NCBI RefSeq assembly: GCF_002952775.1
Contig: NZ_CP025066.1
Location: forward strand, 1,240,001 to 1,304,000
Reading direction: 5' to 3'
DNA length: 64,000 nt
From: Halalkaliarchaeum desulfuricum
Lineage (GTDB): Archaea; Halobacteriota; Halobacteria; Halobacteriales; Haloferacaceae
Of this stretch, positions 7,156 to 15,904 are shown in pieces; within the stretch, counting starts at the first letter, position 1; the number at the start of each line of letters is the position of its first letter. The position numbers and the translations under genes were made by a program. Under the pieces are notes generated by a model. The model was not told where the DNA came from and ran no database searches. It saw only the letters and a program-made list of their open reading frames with translations.

Positions 7156-7875
7156 ATGAGTCGCGGACTCGGTGTGACCGTCGCCCTGCGGGAGTCGCTC
7201 CCCGAATGGACGGCGACCCTGTTCGCTGCGGTTTCGGTGCTGGGCGATCTCGCGGTCATCGTTCCGGTCCTCGGAGTGCTGTACCTGGTCGACGTCGGCG
7301 AGAGCCTGCGTGAGAGCCACAGTCACGACGGGGAAGAACCGCTCTGCTCCGACCGGACTGCGTTCCTTATCGCGACCGTCTTCGGCGGGCTCGCACTGAT
7401 CGTCCTCTTGAAGGCGACGTTCGCGCTCCCCCGCCCCCCCACAGAGCTTCACGCCGTGGTTCCGAGCGAACACGGGTTCCCGAGCGGCCACACGATGGCG
7501 GCGACCGTCTTCTGGGGGGCACTGGCGCTGTGGACGACTGTCGGCCGACGTCGCCCGCGGTTCGCGACCGCGGCTACAGTCGTGGGACTCGTCGGCGTCT
7601 CCCGAATGGCACTGGGCGTTCACTACCTCGTCGACGTGTTCGCGTCGGTCGGGTTCGGGACGGCGTATCTCGCCGGGATGTGGTACCTCGCCCGCGGAAT
7701 CCCGGTCCGGGCGTTCGTGATCGCCGCCGTGGTCGCGCTGCTATCGCTCGCCGTAACCGGCGGCGAAACCAGGGCACTGCTGGCGACTGCCGGAACGATC
7801 GGAGCGGCGGTCGGCTGGTGGACCGTCGAGCGAGCGCCGGTCGAGCGACGTCTGCGGGCCGCTTTTGCGGACTGA
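7156..7875 (+). CDS. PAP2-family membrane phosphatase
   Basis: A 239-residue integral membrane protein with the three PAP2/acid phosphatase motifs: KATFALPRP (residues 86-94), FPSGHT (108-113) and SRMALGVHYLVD (about 148-159), the last two with the catalytic histidines. Several hydrophobic helices surround them. Such enzymes dephosphorylate lipid phosphates such as polyprenyl or phosphatidyl phosphates at the membrane; the substrate cannot be read from sequence. The ATG at 7156 has a TATA-like box 23-31 bp upstream. Confidence 0.88.
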   Translation: MSRGLGVTVALRESLPEWTATLFAAVSVLGDLAVIVPVLGVLYLVDVGESLRESHSHDGEEPLCSDRTAFLIATVFGGLALIVLLKATFALPRPPTELHAVVPSEHGFPSGHTMAATVFWGALALWTTVGRRRPRFATAATVVGLVGVSRMALGVHYLVDVFASVGFGTAYLAGMWYLARGIPVRAFVIAAVVALLSLAVTGGETRALLATAGTIGAAVGWWTVERAPVERRLRAAFAD

Positions 7876-7960
7876 TTCCCCCAGTCCCCCCAGTATCAAT
7901 CGGACACCCGGAAGTCGACAAGCCGAGAGATGTATACTGGAGGAGGTTAATTCTCGGGAT

Positions 7961-8557
7961 ATGCCGAACTATCCGACCCACGCACAGTGGGGTCGTCGCG
8001 CGGCGGTCGCGGTCGCTCTGTTGGTGGGGGCTGGAATCTACACAGCGTTCGATCTCCCGATCCTGGCGGTCGTCGCCGCGGTCGGCGCGGGAGCGACGAC
8101 GTTCGTCGGGTCGATCTACCCGGACGTCGATCACCACAACTCCGTCCCTCGCCGGAAGGCGACGCGGATCTTTCGAGGCTTCGCTGTATTCGGCGTTATC
8201 TCCCTGGGCGTATTACACTGGGAACGACTGGTCGAATTCGCCGCGACGATCCCGACCGAGGAACTGCTCTCGGAGGACGTAATCCCCACGGAAATAGTCG
8301 CAAGCGGCGGGATCGCGATGCTCGCGCTGGGGAGTGCGGCGCTCGTGGATCCGCTCATCGGGATAGTGACCCGACAACACCGCGACTGGACACACAGCGT
8401 TCCGATCAACTTCGCTTTGACAGCGCTTTTCGCTGCCGGGGTCTGGCTTCTGGTCCGGGAGTTCGAGCCGGCCTACCAGATCGCGGCTGTCGCCGTCGTC
8501 GGCGCGTTCTTCCTCGGCTGTCTCGTCCATCTGGGACTCGACGGGGAGGTCGGGTGA
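7961..8557 (+). CDS. Membrane-bound metal-dependent hydrolase (YdjM/DUF457 type)
   Basis: A 198-residue protein beginning MPNYPTHAQWGRRAA. Conserved acidic and histidine residues typical of this family are visible: SIYPDVDHHNSVPRRKATR, LVDPLIGIVTRQHRDWTHS and several membrane helices. The family is named for predicted metal-dependent hydrolase activity; the true role in archaea is unknown. I chose ATG 7961 because the family starts near this point; the frame stays open upstream to about 7865. The stop codon lies in the first unit of a 10-bp tandem repeat. Confidence 0.8.
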   Translation: MPNYPTHAQWGRRAAVAVALLVGAGIYTAFDLPILAVVAAVGAGATTFVGSIYPDVDHHNSVPRRKATRIFRGFAVFGVISLGVLHWERLVEFAATIPTEELLSEDVIPTEIVASGGIAMLALGSAALVDPLIGIVTRQHRDWTHSVPINFALTALFAAGVWLLVREFEPAYQIAAVAVVGAFFLGCLVHLGLDGEVG

Positions 8558-8605
8558 CCGTCCACGACCGTCCACGACCGTCCACGACCGTCCACGACCG
8601 TCCAC
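8556..8605. repeat. Five 10-bp tandem repeats overlapping a stop codon
   Basis: GACCGTCCAC is repeated five times without change. The first unit begins inside the TGA of the upstream hydrolase gene (8555-8557). The next base pattern (GATCGG) breaks the repeat. It lies between that gene and the ftsZ1 promoter. Confidence 0.9.
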
Positions 8606-8658
8606 GATCGGCATCGTGCAGAAATGGATCGAATCGGCCGTATTCGGACGACATCCGG

Positions 8659-8678
8659 CGTCAGACGTTCGTCTGACG
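8659..8678. promoter_or_regulatory. Perfect 9-bp inverted repeat upstream of ftsZ1 (candidate operator)
   Basis: CGTCAGACG and CGTCTGACG are separated by only two bases, TT. The element ends about 10 bp before a TATA-like AGGTAAATAGG (about 8687-8697) and 47 bp before the ftsZ1 start. A dyad this long and tight beside a TATA box is typical of a dimeric regulator site. Confidence 0.6.
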
Positions 8679-8724
8679 AATGGGAAAGGTAAATAGGCTC
8701 GGTACACAATCCGTTTGCAAGTAT

Positions 8725-9873
8725 ATGGACTCCATCGTCGAGGACGCGATTGACGAGGCCGAGGAACCGGGGGAGGATCCGCCCGAAGGGGAGTTCGGCG
8801 GCGAGGCGAACCGCGACGCCACGCCGACCGGGACGATGTCCGACGACGAACTCCGCGACGTCTTGCAGGATCTCCAGACGAACATCACCGTCGTGGGCTG
8901 TGGCGGCGCCGGCGGGAACACCGTAAATCGGATGTCCGAAGAGGGGATCCACGGGGCGAAGCTGGTCGCTGCCAACACCGACGTCCAGCACCTGGTGAAC
9001 GTCGAATCCGACACCAAGATCCTGATGGGACAACAGAAGACGCAGGGTCGCGGGGCGGGATCGCTCCCGCAGGTCGGCGAGGAGGCGGCCCTCGAGTCCC
9101 AGGAAGAGATCTACGACGCCATCGAGGGCTCCGATATGGTGTTCGTCACCGCCGGACTGGGTGGCGGCACCGGCACGGGTTCCGCCCCCGTCGTCGCCAA
9201 GGCCGCCCGCGAGACCGGCGCGCTCACCATCTCGATCGTCACCACGCCGTTTACCGCCGAAGGGGAGGTCCGCCGGACGAACGCCGAGGCGGGGCTCGAG
9301 CGGCTCCGTGACGTCTCGGACACGGTGATCGTCGTGCCGAACGACCGCCTGCTCGACGCGGTCGGGAAACTCCCGGTCCGTCAGGCGTTCAAAGTGTCCG
9401 ACGAGGTGTTGATGCGGTCCGTCAAGGGGATCACCGAACTGATCACGATGCCCGGCCTCGTCAACCTCGACTTCGCGGACGTCCGCACGGTGATGGAGAA
9501 GGGCGGCGTGGCGATGATCGGTCTCGGCGAATCCGACTCCGAATCGAAGGCGCAAGACTCGGTGAAGTCCGCGCTTCGCTCGCCGCTTCTGGACGTCGAC
9601 ATCTCCGGGGCGAACTCCGCGCTGGTGAACGTCACCGGCGGCTCCGACATGAGCATCGAGGAGGCCGAGGGCGTCGTCGAGGAGATCTACGACCGGATCG
9701 ATCCGGACGCACGCATCATCTGGGGCACGTCGATCGACGAGGAACTCGACGGACAGATGCGGACGATGATCGTCGTCACCGGCGTCCAGTCGCCACAGAT
9801 CTACGGGGGAACAGATGGCCAGCCCGCCGGCGAATCCATCCAGGGAACCGAAGACATCGACTACGTCGAGTGA
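8725..9873 (+). CDS. ftsZ1: Cell division protein FtsZ1
   Basis: A 382-residue tubulin-superfamily GTPase of the division ring. It begins [13 protein letters not shown] as haloarchaeal FtsZ1 does; an upstream in-frame ATG (8680) would lie across the promoter. GTP-binding features are [15 protein letters not shown] (about residues 54-68), [13 protein letters not shown], and the N-D pair in VVPNDRLL. The T7-loop segment [11 protein letters not shown] is also present. A variable acidic linker precedes the GTPase domain. Its neighbours secE and spt5 identify the locus as FtsZ1 rather than FtsZ2. Confidence 0.95.
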   Translation: MDSIVEDAIDEAEEPGEDPPEGEFGGEANRDATPTGTMSDDELRDVLQDLQTNITVVGCGGAGGNTVNRMSEEGIHGAKLVAANTDVQHLVNVESDTKILMGQQKTQGRGAGSLPQVGEEAALESQEEIYDAIEGSDMVFVTAGLGGGTGTGSAPVVAKAARETGALTISIVTTPFTAEGEVRRTNAEAGLERLRDVSDTVIVVPNDRLLDAVGKLPVRQAFKVSDEVLMRSVKGITELITMPGLVNLDFADVRTVMEKGGVAMIGLGESDSESKAQDSVKSALRSPLLDVDISGANSALVNVTGGSDMSIEEAEGVVEEIYDRIDPDARIIWGTSIDEELDGQMRTMIVVTGVQSPQIYGGTDGQPAGESIQGTEDIDYVE

Positions 9874-9958
9874 TCGATCGGCGGCTCCGATCGGCGATTG
9901 CCCCGACCGTCGGCCCATCAACAGATAGAAAACCTCCGAAGCCGTAGCCGCGTTTGAT

Positions 9959-10135
9959 ATGGACGTCCCGTACGACCTCAACAGCTACATTCGGGTGTTA
10001 AAACTCGCCAGCACCCCGACCTGGGGAGAGTTCATCCAGGTGTCGAAGATCGCGGGAGCCGGGATCCTTCTGGTCGGCTTCATCGGATTCCTCATCTTCG
10101 CGATCATGAGCCTCCTCCCAGGGGTGGGTGTCTGA
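9959..10135 (+). CDS. secE: Preprotein translocase subunit SecE (Sec61 gamma)
   Basis: A 58-residue single-pass protein, [20 protein letters not shown], with a conserved cytoplasmic amphipathic helix followed by one membrane span ([18 protein letters not shown]). It belongs to the SecYE translocon that moves proteins across or into the membrane. The stop overlaps the spt5 start by one base (TGATG), so the two are coupled. The position between ftsZ1 and spt5 is conserved in haloarchaea. Confidence 0.92.
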   Translation: MDVPYDLNSYIRVLKLASTPTWGEFIQVSKIAGAGILLVGFIGFLIFAIMSLLPGVGV

Positions 10136-10572
10136 TGTCCCTGTTTGCCGTCAAGACGACGGCCAGCCAAGAGATGACCGTCGCCGACATGATCGCAAAC
10201 AGGGAGGAAGAGGAGATCCACGCGGTGATAGCGCCGGACTCGCTGACGAGTTACGTGATGGTCGAGTCGGACAACACCGCGGTGATCGAGCGGATCATGG
10301 ACGAAATTCCCCACGCACGCAGCATCATTCCCGGGGAGTCCTCGATGGCCGAGGTGGAGCATTTCCTCTCGCCGACGCCGGACGTCGAAGGCATCGCCGA
10401 GGGCGACATCGTCGAACTCATCGCGGGTCCGTTCAAAGGCGAGAAGGCGAGAGTCCAGCGGATCGACGAGGGTAAAGATCAGGTCACCGTCGAGCTGTAC
10501 GAGGCGACGGTTCCGATCCCGGTGACCGTCCGTGGCGACCAGATTCGGGTGCTCGACTCCGACGAACGGTAG
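10135..10572 (+). CDS. spt5: Transcription elongation factor Spt5 (NusG)
   Basis: A 145-residue archaeal Spt5: an NGN domain ([20 protein letters not shown] through about residue 80) and a C-terminal KOW domain (EGDIVELIAGPFKGEKARV). It binds the RNA polymerase clamp and raises processivity, together with Spt4. It is translationally coupled to secE. Its last seven codons and stop are repeated once just downstream (see the 27-bp repeat). Confidence 0.95.
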   Translation: MSLFAVKTTASQEMTVADMIANREEEEIHAVIAPDSLTSYVMVESDNTAVIERIMDEIPHARSIIPGESSMAEVEHFLSPTPDVEGIAEGDIVELIAGPFKGEKARVQRIDEGKDQVTVELYEATVPIPVTVRGDQIRVLDSDER

Positions 10573-10603
10573 CGTTGGGTGCTCGACTCCGACGAACGGT
10601 AGC
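10547..10603. repeat. 27-bp direct repeat that duplicates the spt5 3' end
   Basis: Copy 1 (10547-10573) covers the last codons and stop of spt5. Copy 2 (10577-10603) is identical and lies three bases further on. The second copy is outside any gene. Confidence 0.9.
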
Positions 10604-10617
10604 TCCGGGCGGCGCGG

Positions 10618-10968
10618 TCACGACGACTCGGTCGTGCGTTCGGTCGATCCCTCGGTCGAGGGCGCTCCCCCGCCACGGGCGTCGTCGAGGCGTTCGACCA
10701 CCTGCTGGAGATCGGCTTCCGATTCGATCTGTTCTTTCACCTGTTCCCGCAACCGCACCGCCGTGGAGTCCGCGTCGTAGGCTCTCACGTACTCGGCTCG
10801 GGTGTGTTCCTCGAACGCGTGCCGGATCGCGAAGTACCCCTCGGGTACGATCGTCCCACAGACGTTACACTCGTGTCGTTGGTGCTCGGTCGTCTGATGG
10901 ACGATCGCGTCCTCGACGGTATCGAACCCGGCGCCACAGCCGTCGATACCGCAGTTCCAGCGGACCAT
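10618..10968 (-). CDS. Small C2H2-type zinc-finger protein
   Basis: A 116-residue protein beginning MVRWNCGIDGCGAGFD. It has two zinc-finger-like units: C-x4-C with a following H-x5-H (CGIDGC ... HQTTEH), and CNVC with HAFEEH. An acidic, helical, disordered-looking tail follows. It resembles small haloarchaeal zinc-finger proteins of unknown role. The ATG at 10968 is preferred over an earlier start at 10989 because the conserved part begins there. It is convergent with spt5 and divergent from the PHP gene. Confidence 0.78.
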   Translation of the reverse strand: MVRWNCGIDGCGAGFDTVEDAIVHQTTEHQRHECNVCGTIVPEGYFAIRHAFEEHTRAEYVRAYDADSTAVRLREQVKEQIESEADLQQVVERLDDARGGGAPSTEGSTERTTESS

Positions 10969-11073
10969 ACCGACACGACGCCCCCGCACCGGTTAACCGT
11001 TTTCCCCCAGCTCGGCCGCCACGGCAGAACCCGAAGAGGAAACCGATTTGGGCGCGGATCCGAATCACCGTGT

Positions 11074-11871
11074 ATGGCGGGGAACACGTCGACCGGCGAT
11101 CCCGGGACGCGGGTCGACATGCACGTCAAGGTACTCGACGAGTCGGTCGCAAAGCGGGCGAAAGATCGCGGAATAGACGTCCTCGTGTACGCGCCACACT
11201 TCACGCGGCTGCCGGAAATCAAACGCCGGGCCGAACGGTTCAGCGACGAGGAACTGCTGGTGATCCCGGCACGGGAGGTGTTTACGGGCGACTGGCACTC
11301 GCGCCGTCACCTCCTGGCGGTTGGGCTCTCCCGTCCGGTCCCTGACTTCATCACGTTCGAGGGCGCAATGCAGGAGTTCGAGCGACAAAACGCCGTTGTG
11401 CTCGTCCCCCACCCCGAATTCGCGACGGTGAGCCTCACCGGTCCGGAGATTCACTCGAACCTCCGGCGGCTCCACGGCATCGAGATCTACAACGCGAAAC
11501 TGTTTCCCCACCAGAACGGCAAGGCACGAACGGTCGCACGGGAGACGGGACTTTCCGGGTTCGGATCGTCGTACGCCCACCTCCGGAGAACCGTCGGCGA
11601 AGCGTGGACGCAGTTCGACGCGGAGATCCGCTCGGAAACGGACCTTCTGGAGGCACTCCGTGACGGGAGCCCCCGCCGAGTGTTGCGGCGCAACGGCGCG
11701 GGACACCGTCTCCGGGGCCTTGCAGAGTACGCACACCTGTTCTGGGAGAACACCTACGAGAAGTTCGACCGTGTGTTCCTCTCGGGGACCGAACCGACAC
11801 ACCCGACCCACGTCGCGTACGACGGCCGATTCGACGACGTGACGGTCCGGGGCGCCCACAGATTTAGCTAG
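11074..11871 (+). CDS. PHP-domain protein
   Basis: A 265-residue protein with the outline of a PHP phosphoesterase: RVDMHVKVLDE near the N-terminus, VLVYAPHFTRLPEI, PAREVFTGDWHSRRHLLAVG, VVLVPHPEF and GFGSSYAHLR. The first metal motif reads D-M-H-V-K instead of the usual D-x-H-x-H, so one ligand is replaced, while later histidines are kept. It is probably a metal-dependent phosphoesterase-like protein with altered metal binding; the substrate is unknown. ATG 11074 follows a divergent promoter gap; ATG 11119 (MHVKVLDE) is an alternative. Confidence 0.8.
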   Translation: MAGNTSTGDPGTRVDMHVKVLDESVAKRAKDRGIDVLVYAPHFTRLPEIKRRAERFSDEELLVIPAREVFTGDWHSRRHLLAVGLSRPVPDFITFEGAMQEFERQNAVVLVPHPEFATVSLTGPEIHSNLRRLHGIEIYNAKLFPHQNGKARTVARETGLSGFGSSYAHLRRTVGEAWTQFDAEIRSETDLLEALRDGSPRRVLRRNGAGHRLRGLAEYAHLFWENTYEKFDRVFLSGTEPTHPTHVAYDGRFDDVTVRGAHRFS

Positions 11872-12003
11872 TTCACGACCCGGGATCGACAGTGTTCCTC
11901 GACACGGAACTCGCCCGGGAATATCATGAAAAACGATAGCGTAAATAAACAGACAATATACAGCAGTACGACTTCGGATGGTTGGTGTGTACAGTAAAAT
12001 AAC

Positions 12004-12369
12004 ATGCCTTGTATCTCACTGGAAGAGACCCAGACGGGCACCAATACGGCCGACCACGCCCGTTGTATCTTTCCCGACGGGGGTGAGTACAACTGCGAGG
12101 TCGTCTACGACGTCGGCGACGACCTCCCCGACGACCGGGAGTGGTGGCTGCTCAAGGTCACCTCCTGGATGGTCGAGTGGGGTCCGCCCCGGGACGTCGC
12201 ATTCACCCGACAGCCGAGCGACCGGTGCGTGCGGATCGAGTTCAACTTCGATTCGCTGGATAACTGTCGCGAGTTTCGCACCCGCGAGGACCACGAACTG
12301 ATCGTCGACGGCGATCTGATCGTGGACGCGCGAATCGAGAATCGGTGTGAAATCCCCGATCCGACTTAA
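12004..12369 (+). CDS. Conserved-looking protein of unknown function
   Basis: A 121-residue acidic protein, MPCISLEETQTGTNTADHAR, with mixed beta-like sequence, five cysteines and no membrane segment. Codon use resembles neighbouring genes, with GC-rich third positions. An AT-rich stretch (11935-11965, including CAATATACAG) upstream could carry the promoter. Its TAA stop interlocks with the stop of the convergent KaiC-like gene in the palindrome TTAA (12366-12369). I do not recognise a family. Confidence 0.65.
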   Translation: MPCISLEETQTGTNTADHARCIFPDGGEYNCEVVYDVGDDLPDDREWWLLKVTSWMVEWGPPRDVAFTRQPSDRCVRIEFNFDSLDNCREFRTREDHELIVDGDLIVDARIENRCEIPDPT

Positions 12370-13415
12370 AACAGGTTCGCCTGCTGGTAGACGTTGATCC
12401 CCTCGTTGGTTATCTCGTAGGGCTTCGTCTCCCGAGAGTGGTTTGCGTCCCTGATCTTCTGAATCTCGACGGCCATACGCGTCTCCTGGAAGTTCGAGGT
12501 CCGAACGTACCGGAGGACGAACACTGCGTCCGTCAGATACTCCACGATCCCGTATCGGGAGGTGTACGGGCTCTCTTCGCTCGCCTCGGAGGTGAGAAGT
12601 GTCGTCACCCCCACCTCCTTGAGCGAGCGAGTGAACTCGAATACCTGGGACCGCCGCTTCGACGGGTGGTCGTACATCATTTCCAGAAGCGACACCGAGT
12701 CCAGAACCAGCCTGTCGGCGCCGAAGTCCGCGACCAGCCGCGAGAGGTCCGAGCTGATGCTGGAGAGGCTGTTCGCCATCTCGATGGGATCCATCGAAAC
12801 CACCGCCAGCCTGTCGTCCTCGACGTACTCCCGGAACGGCCAGCCCTTGTCTTCGGCGGTCGAGAGGATGGCCTCCCTGCTTTCCTCGAGTGTGAGGTAA
12901 ATGGCTCGTTCCCCATCTTTGAATCCGTGTTCGAGGAACTGGAGAGCGAACGTCGTCTTGCCGGTGCCGGCGCTTCCGATCACCGAGATGAGAGATCGTT
13001 GTGGAATTCCGCCGAGGATCATGCTGTCGAGTCCGTCGATCCCGAGTTGGATCCGCTCGACGTCGGAATCCAGTTCCGCCTCCGTTAGGTCGGGTTCGAA
13101 GCCGCCGGGGGCGTCGCCGGACGCTGCGCCGCCGAAGGGATCGCCCGTCGATTCGCCCGGCTTGCCGAAGTCGGCGAAACCGAAGTCGTCGACGTCATCG
13201 GAACCGTGCATCGGTTCCGGTCCCGGCGTGACGCCGGGATCCATCTCGTCGCCGCCGGTGTCTTCGCCCCCGCCGGTGTCTTCGCCCCCGCCGGTGTCTT
13301 CGCCCTCGTCAGTGCTTTCGTTCCCGTCGGATCGACGCGCGTTCCGGCCGGACGATTCGCCTTCGGCTTCGAGTTCGCGAAGCGCCCGTTCGAACCAGTC
13401 GTCGTTGTCGGTCAT
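12366..13415 (-). CDS. KaiC/RadA-family ATPase
   Basis: A 349-residue protein. Residues 1-115 are an acidic low-complexity region with three in-frame copies of GGGEDT from an 18-bp repeat (about 13246-13300). Residues 120-349 are a single KaiC-like domain: Walker [10 protein letters not shown] (147-155), a following catalytic Glu pair region [10 protein letters not shown], and Walker [12 protein letters not shown]. Archaeal single-domain KaiC proteins bind ATP and often act in signalling or motility; no partner gene here points to a specific role. The start at 13415 is the only methionine before the conserved part. Confidence 0.85.
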   Translation of the reverse strand: MTDNDDWFERALRELEAEGESSGRNARRSDGNESTDEGEDTGGGEDTGGGEDTGGDEMDPGVTPGPEPMHGSDDVDDFGFADFGKPGESTGDPFGGAASGDAPGGFEPDLTEAELDSDVERIQLGIDGLDSMILGGIPQRSLISVIGSAGTGKTTFALQFLEHGFKDGERAIYLTLEESREAILSTAEDKGWPFREYVEDDRLAVVSMDPIEMANSLSSISSDLSRLVADFGADRLVLDSVSLLEMMYDHPSKRRSQVFEFTRSLKEVGVTTLLTSEASEESPYTSRYGIVEYLTDAVFVLRYVRTSNFQETRMAVEIQKIRDANHSRETKPYEITNEGINVYQQANLF

Positions 13416-13534
13416 GCTCTTCGGGATCCCGTCGCCGATGTCGGCTGTCCGAACAATCGAGTCCCCGCCTGATGAACTTTGCCCGTCGGAACGCACCCGT
13501 GGTGCTTTTGTCGAGGGGTGTCGAACCGCGTCGC

Positions 13535-14383
13535 ATGGAGGTAGGCATCGTCGCACAGCGGGGAAACGCCCGGGCCGCCAGACTCGCGTCCGAGATCCGC
13601 GAGAAACTTCGGGAACTCGATGTCGCCGTTCGCATCGACGAGGCGACTGCAGACCGGCTCGGTGCCGTCGACGGGAACGAACCAGCCGTGCCGGAGGGAC
13701 ATCCGGTGGAGACGTTTCGCGAGTGTGATCTCGTCGTCTCGATCGGGGGGGACGGCACGTTCCTGTTTGCCGCCAGGGGCGCCGGCGGGACGCCCGTTCT
13801 CGGCGTCAACCTCGGCGAGGTCGGCTTTCTCAACGCAGTTTCCCCGTCAGAAGCAGTCGAGGTGATCGGCCGGGAGGTGACGGCGTACCGACAAGGGGAA
13901 CTGGACGTGCGCGAGGTGCCCCGGGTGAAGGCACGAACGGACAACTGGATGTCGGGACCCGCCGTCAACGATATCGTAGTACAGGGATCCCGCCGGGGGC
14001 ACGGAGGCGGGATCGACTACGACCTCCGGGTCGACGGATCGCTGTACTCCGGCGGCCACGCCGACGGGGTACTGGTGGCGACACAGACGGGATCGACCGC
14101 GTACAATCTGTCGGAGGGCGGTCCGCTCGTACATCCGTCGATCGGTGGGTTCGTCGTCAACGAGATGTGTGCGTCCGGCGGGATGCCCCCGCTGGTCGTC
14201 GACGGCGACGCCGAGGTGACCGTTCGCGTCACCGGCGCCGACCGCATCGTCGTCGTAAGCGACGGCCGGAACCCGGACGAGCTTACGGTTCCCGCCGAAC
14301 TGACGATCGAACGGAGCGATCCCCCCGTCAGGCTGGCCGGCCCGACCTCTGACTTCTTTGAAGCGCTCGGAAAGCTCTCCTAA
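13535..14383 (+). CDS. nadK: NAD kinase
   Basis: A 282-residue NAD(P) kinase that makes NADP from NAD and ATP (or polyphosphate). It begins [14 protein letters not shown]; the catalytic [15 protein letters not shown] follows DLVVSI, and the NAD-binding core has [20 protein letters not shown] and [19 protein letters not shown]. The start at 13535 fits the family; the frame also opens at 13472 within the divergent promoter region. The stop overlaps the next gene as TAATG. Confidence 0.94.
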   Translation: MEVGIVAQRGNARAARLASEIREKLRELDVAVRIDEATADRLGAVDGNEPAVPEGHPVETFRECDLVVSIGGDGTFLFAARGAGGTPVLGVNLGEVGFLNAVSPSEAVEVIGREVTAYRQGELDVREVPRVKARTDNWMSGPAVNDIVVQGSRRGHGGGIDYDLRVDGSLYSGGHADGVLVATQTGSTAYNLSEGGPLVHPSIGGFVVNEMCASGGMPPLVVDGDAEVTVRVTGADRIVVVSDGRNPDELTVPAELTIERSDPPVRLAGPTSDFFEALGKLS

Positions 14384-14940
14384 TGACTCGACCAGACGGG
14401 AGAACGCTCCCCGTGGGACTGGCGTCGTTCGCCGGCGAAACGCGTCTCGGACACGCGGTTTTGGTTCTCGTCGGCGCGGCGGGGTTCCTGGCGGGATATC
14501 TCGGGAGTGCGGTGCTGTTCTTCGAGGGACTGGAGACGTTCGCTCCGGGGGCTCGGCGGCTCCCCGCCCTGATAGCCGGCGCCTTCGGTTCGCTCGGTTG
14601 CTGGGGAGTGTTCGCGGTCGGGTTCGTCCGGGGTCGCGGCGGGCCGGTGTTGAACGCGATCGTCTACCCCGTCCCCATCGTGGCGGTGTTGCCGGTCGCG
14701 GTCCGATGGACGGCGTTCGGGCCCGAGATCGGCGCCCTGATCAGTCGACTCGGGTTCGTTCTGTTTCCGCTGGAGGTTCTGGTTTCGGCCCTCGCGCTGG
14801 TCGTGCCCGGCGTCGTCTTTTTCGCGTCGCTGCTCGCGGTGTGGGCGGCGACCCTCGATGAGGACCGTCGGCGTACCTGGCAGCGCGAACAGCTCTCCCG
14901 GGAGTTCTACGAGGAGTTCGTCGAAGAGTCCGAACGCTGA
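14383..14940 (+). CDS. Predicted membrane protein
   Basis: A 185-residue protein with about four hydrophobic helices (AVLVLVGAAGFLAGYLGSAV, LIAGAFGSLGCWGVFAVGF, AIVYPVPIVAVLPVAV, and LVVPGVVFFASLLAVWAA) and a charged C-terminal helix rich in Glu and Arg. It is translationally coupled to nadK (TAATG), so it is probably co-expressed, but nothing shows a shared function. I do not recognise the family. Confidence 0.75.
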   Translation: MTRPDGRTLPVGLASFAGETRLGHAVLVLVGAAGFLAGYLGSAVLFFEGLETFAPGARRLPALIAGAFGSLGCWGVFAVGFVRGRGGPVLNAIVYPVPIVAVLPVAVRWTAFGPEIGALISRLGFVLFPLEVLVSALALVVPGVVFFASLLAVWAATLDEDRRRTWQREQLSREFYEEFVEESER

Positions 14941-15008
14941 CTCGGCTCTCGACAGTGTCGCGGGCTCCCGGGGAGAAGTTTATTCGGACGGCCATGTGAG
15001 TCTCTAAC

Positions 15009-15212
15009 ATGGTTTCGATAGACAGAGGTGGAGCGACTCCGATAGAGCGCTTGTTGCGCCGGTATGAAACAACCGACACGAAGTGTCCGAAGTGCGGCTA
15101 CGTCGACGAGGAGGGAAACTGGACGACCAGGACGGACGGCCGACGGATCGTGTATCACCACGTCTGTCCGAGCTGTGACGCCGACCGAGAGCACATCTTT
15201 CGTCTCGAGTGA
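15009..15212 (+). CDS. Small zinc-ribbon protein
   Basis: A 67-residue protein with two CPxCG-like knuckles, CPKCGYVDEEGNW and CPSCDADREH, separated by a short beta hairpin, as in many tiny haloarchaeal zinc-finger proteins (it recalls the HVO_0649 type, which I name only tentatively). An AAGTTTATTCGG box (about 14976-14987) lies about 25-30 bp before the ATG at 15009. Function unknown; nucleic-acid or protein binding is likely. Confidence 0.8.
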   Translation: MVSIDRGGATPIERLLRRYETTDTKCPKCGYVDEEGNWTTRTDGRRIVYHHVCPSCDADREHIFRLE

Positions 15213-15301
15213 TCCCTGCCTGCTCACTGTCGTCGGAACCGCAGGCAAGCTGTCCCCGCATTCGGCGGATTTAATCGGCCGCGGGGCGTACGACCGGACG
15301 G

Positions 15302-15832
15302 ATGGAAGACGGCTATCGCGGCGTCGTCGGCGCTGTCCCGTTCGCGTTCGGGAAAAGCGACTCGTACCTGTTCAAAAGCTACGCCGTCGTCGGGACACTC
15401 GTCGCCGCGTTCATCGGGATCCTGTTCGTTCTCGGCGTGGTCGTCCTGCTCGGGCAGACCGGCGGCCGGGCCGGCACCCTCTCGTTTTCCCGGAGCTTCG
15501 TCCTCCTGGTCGGCGTACTCCTGGTGGCCCCGCTGCTCGCGCCGACGCTTCTGGTTGCTCGGCGGCACCGTCGTGGATCCGGACACGATCGACGGTACGA
15601 CGCCGCGATGGCGCTGAGCGGCTATCTGTTCCTTCTGGCCGTCTACGCCGGCGCGGTCGCGTCGATGCCCGAATGTTTCATCCTCGACGGCGAGACGGTG
15701 TGTCGACCGCCGCCAGGAGGACTGACCGGACCAGTCGTCGCCGCCCTGTATGCGGTTCCACAGTTCCTCTCGCCGGTTTTTCCCGTCATCGGGGCAATCC
15801 TCATCGGCGTGTTTCACCGGGTCTGTCGGTGA
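15302..15832 (+). CDS. Predicted four-helix membrane protein
   Basis: A 176-residue protein, MEDGYRGVVGAVPFAFGKSD, with roughly four membrane helices (residues 27-51, 65-84, 103-122 and 143-172) and a short hydrophilic loop bearing two cysteines in ECFILDGETVC. The FGKSDSYLFKSY segment before the first helix looks like a conserved cytoplasmic motif. No enzyme motif is visible and I do not recognise the family. Confidence 0.72.
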   Translation: MEDGYRGVVGAVPFAFGKSDSYLFKSYAVVGTLVAAFIGILFVLGVVVLLGQTGGRAGTLSFSRSFVLLVGVLLVAPLLAPTLLVARRHRRGSGHDRRYDAAMALSGYLFLLAVYAGAVASMPECFILDGETVCRPPPGGLTGPVVAALYAVPQFLSPVFPVIGAILIGVFHRVCR

Positions 15833-15904
15833 TGAACGAAGAGTGTACCCAGTTGCGGATGAATGGCGAAACCGGGAAACCGCTCCGGCGAATAGCATCC
15901 TCCG

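Noticed and set aside
6940-7623. Minus-strand frame opposite the PAP2 gene
   Set aside because: Antisense shadow with no protein features; the opposite strand carries full PAP2 motifs.
8473-9981. Minus-strand frame opposite ftsZ1
   Set aside because: Shadow of a well-conserved gene; it also includes the 10-bp repeat as codons.
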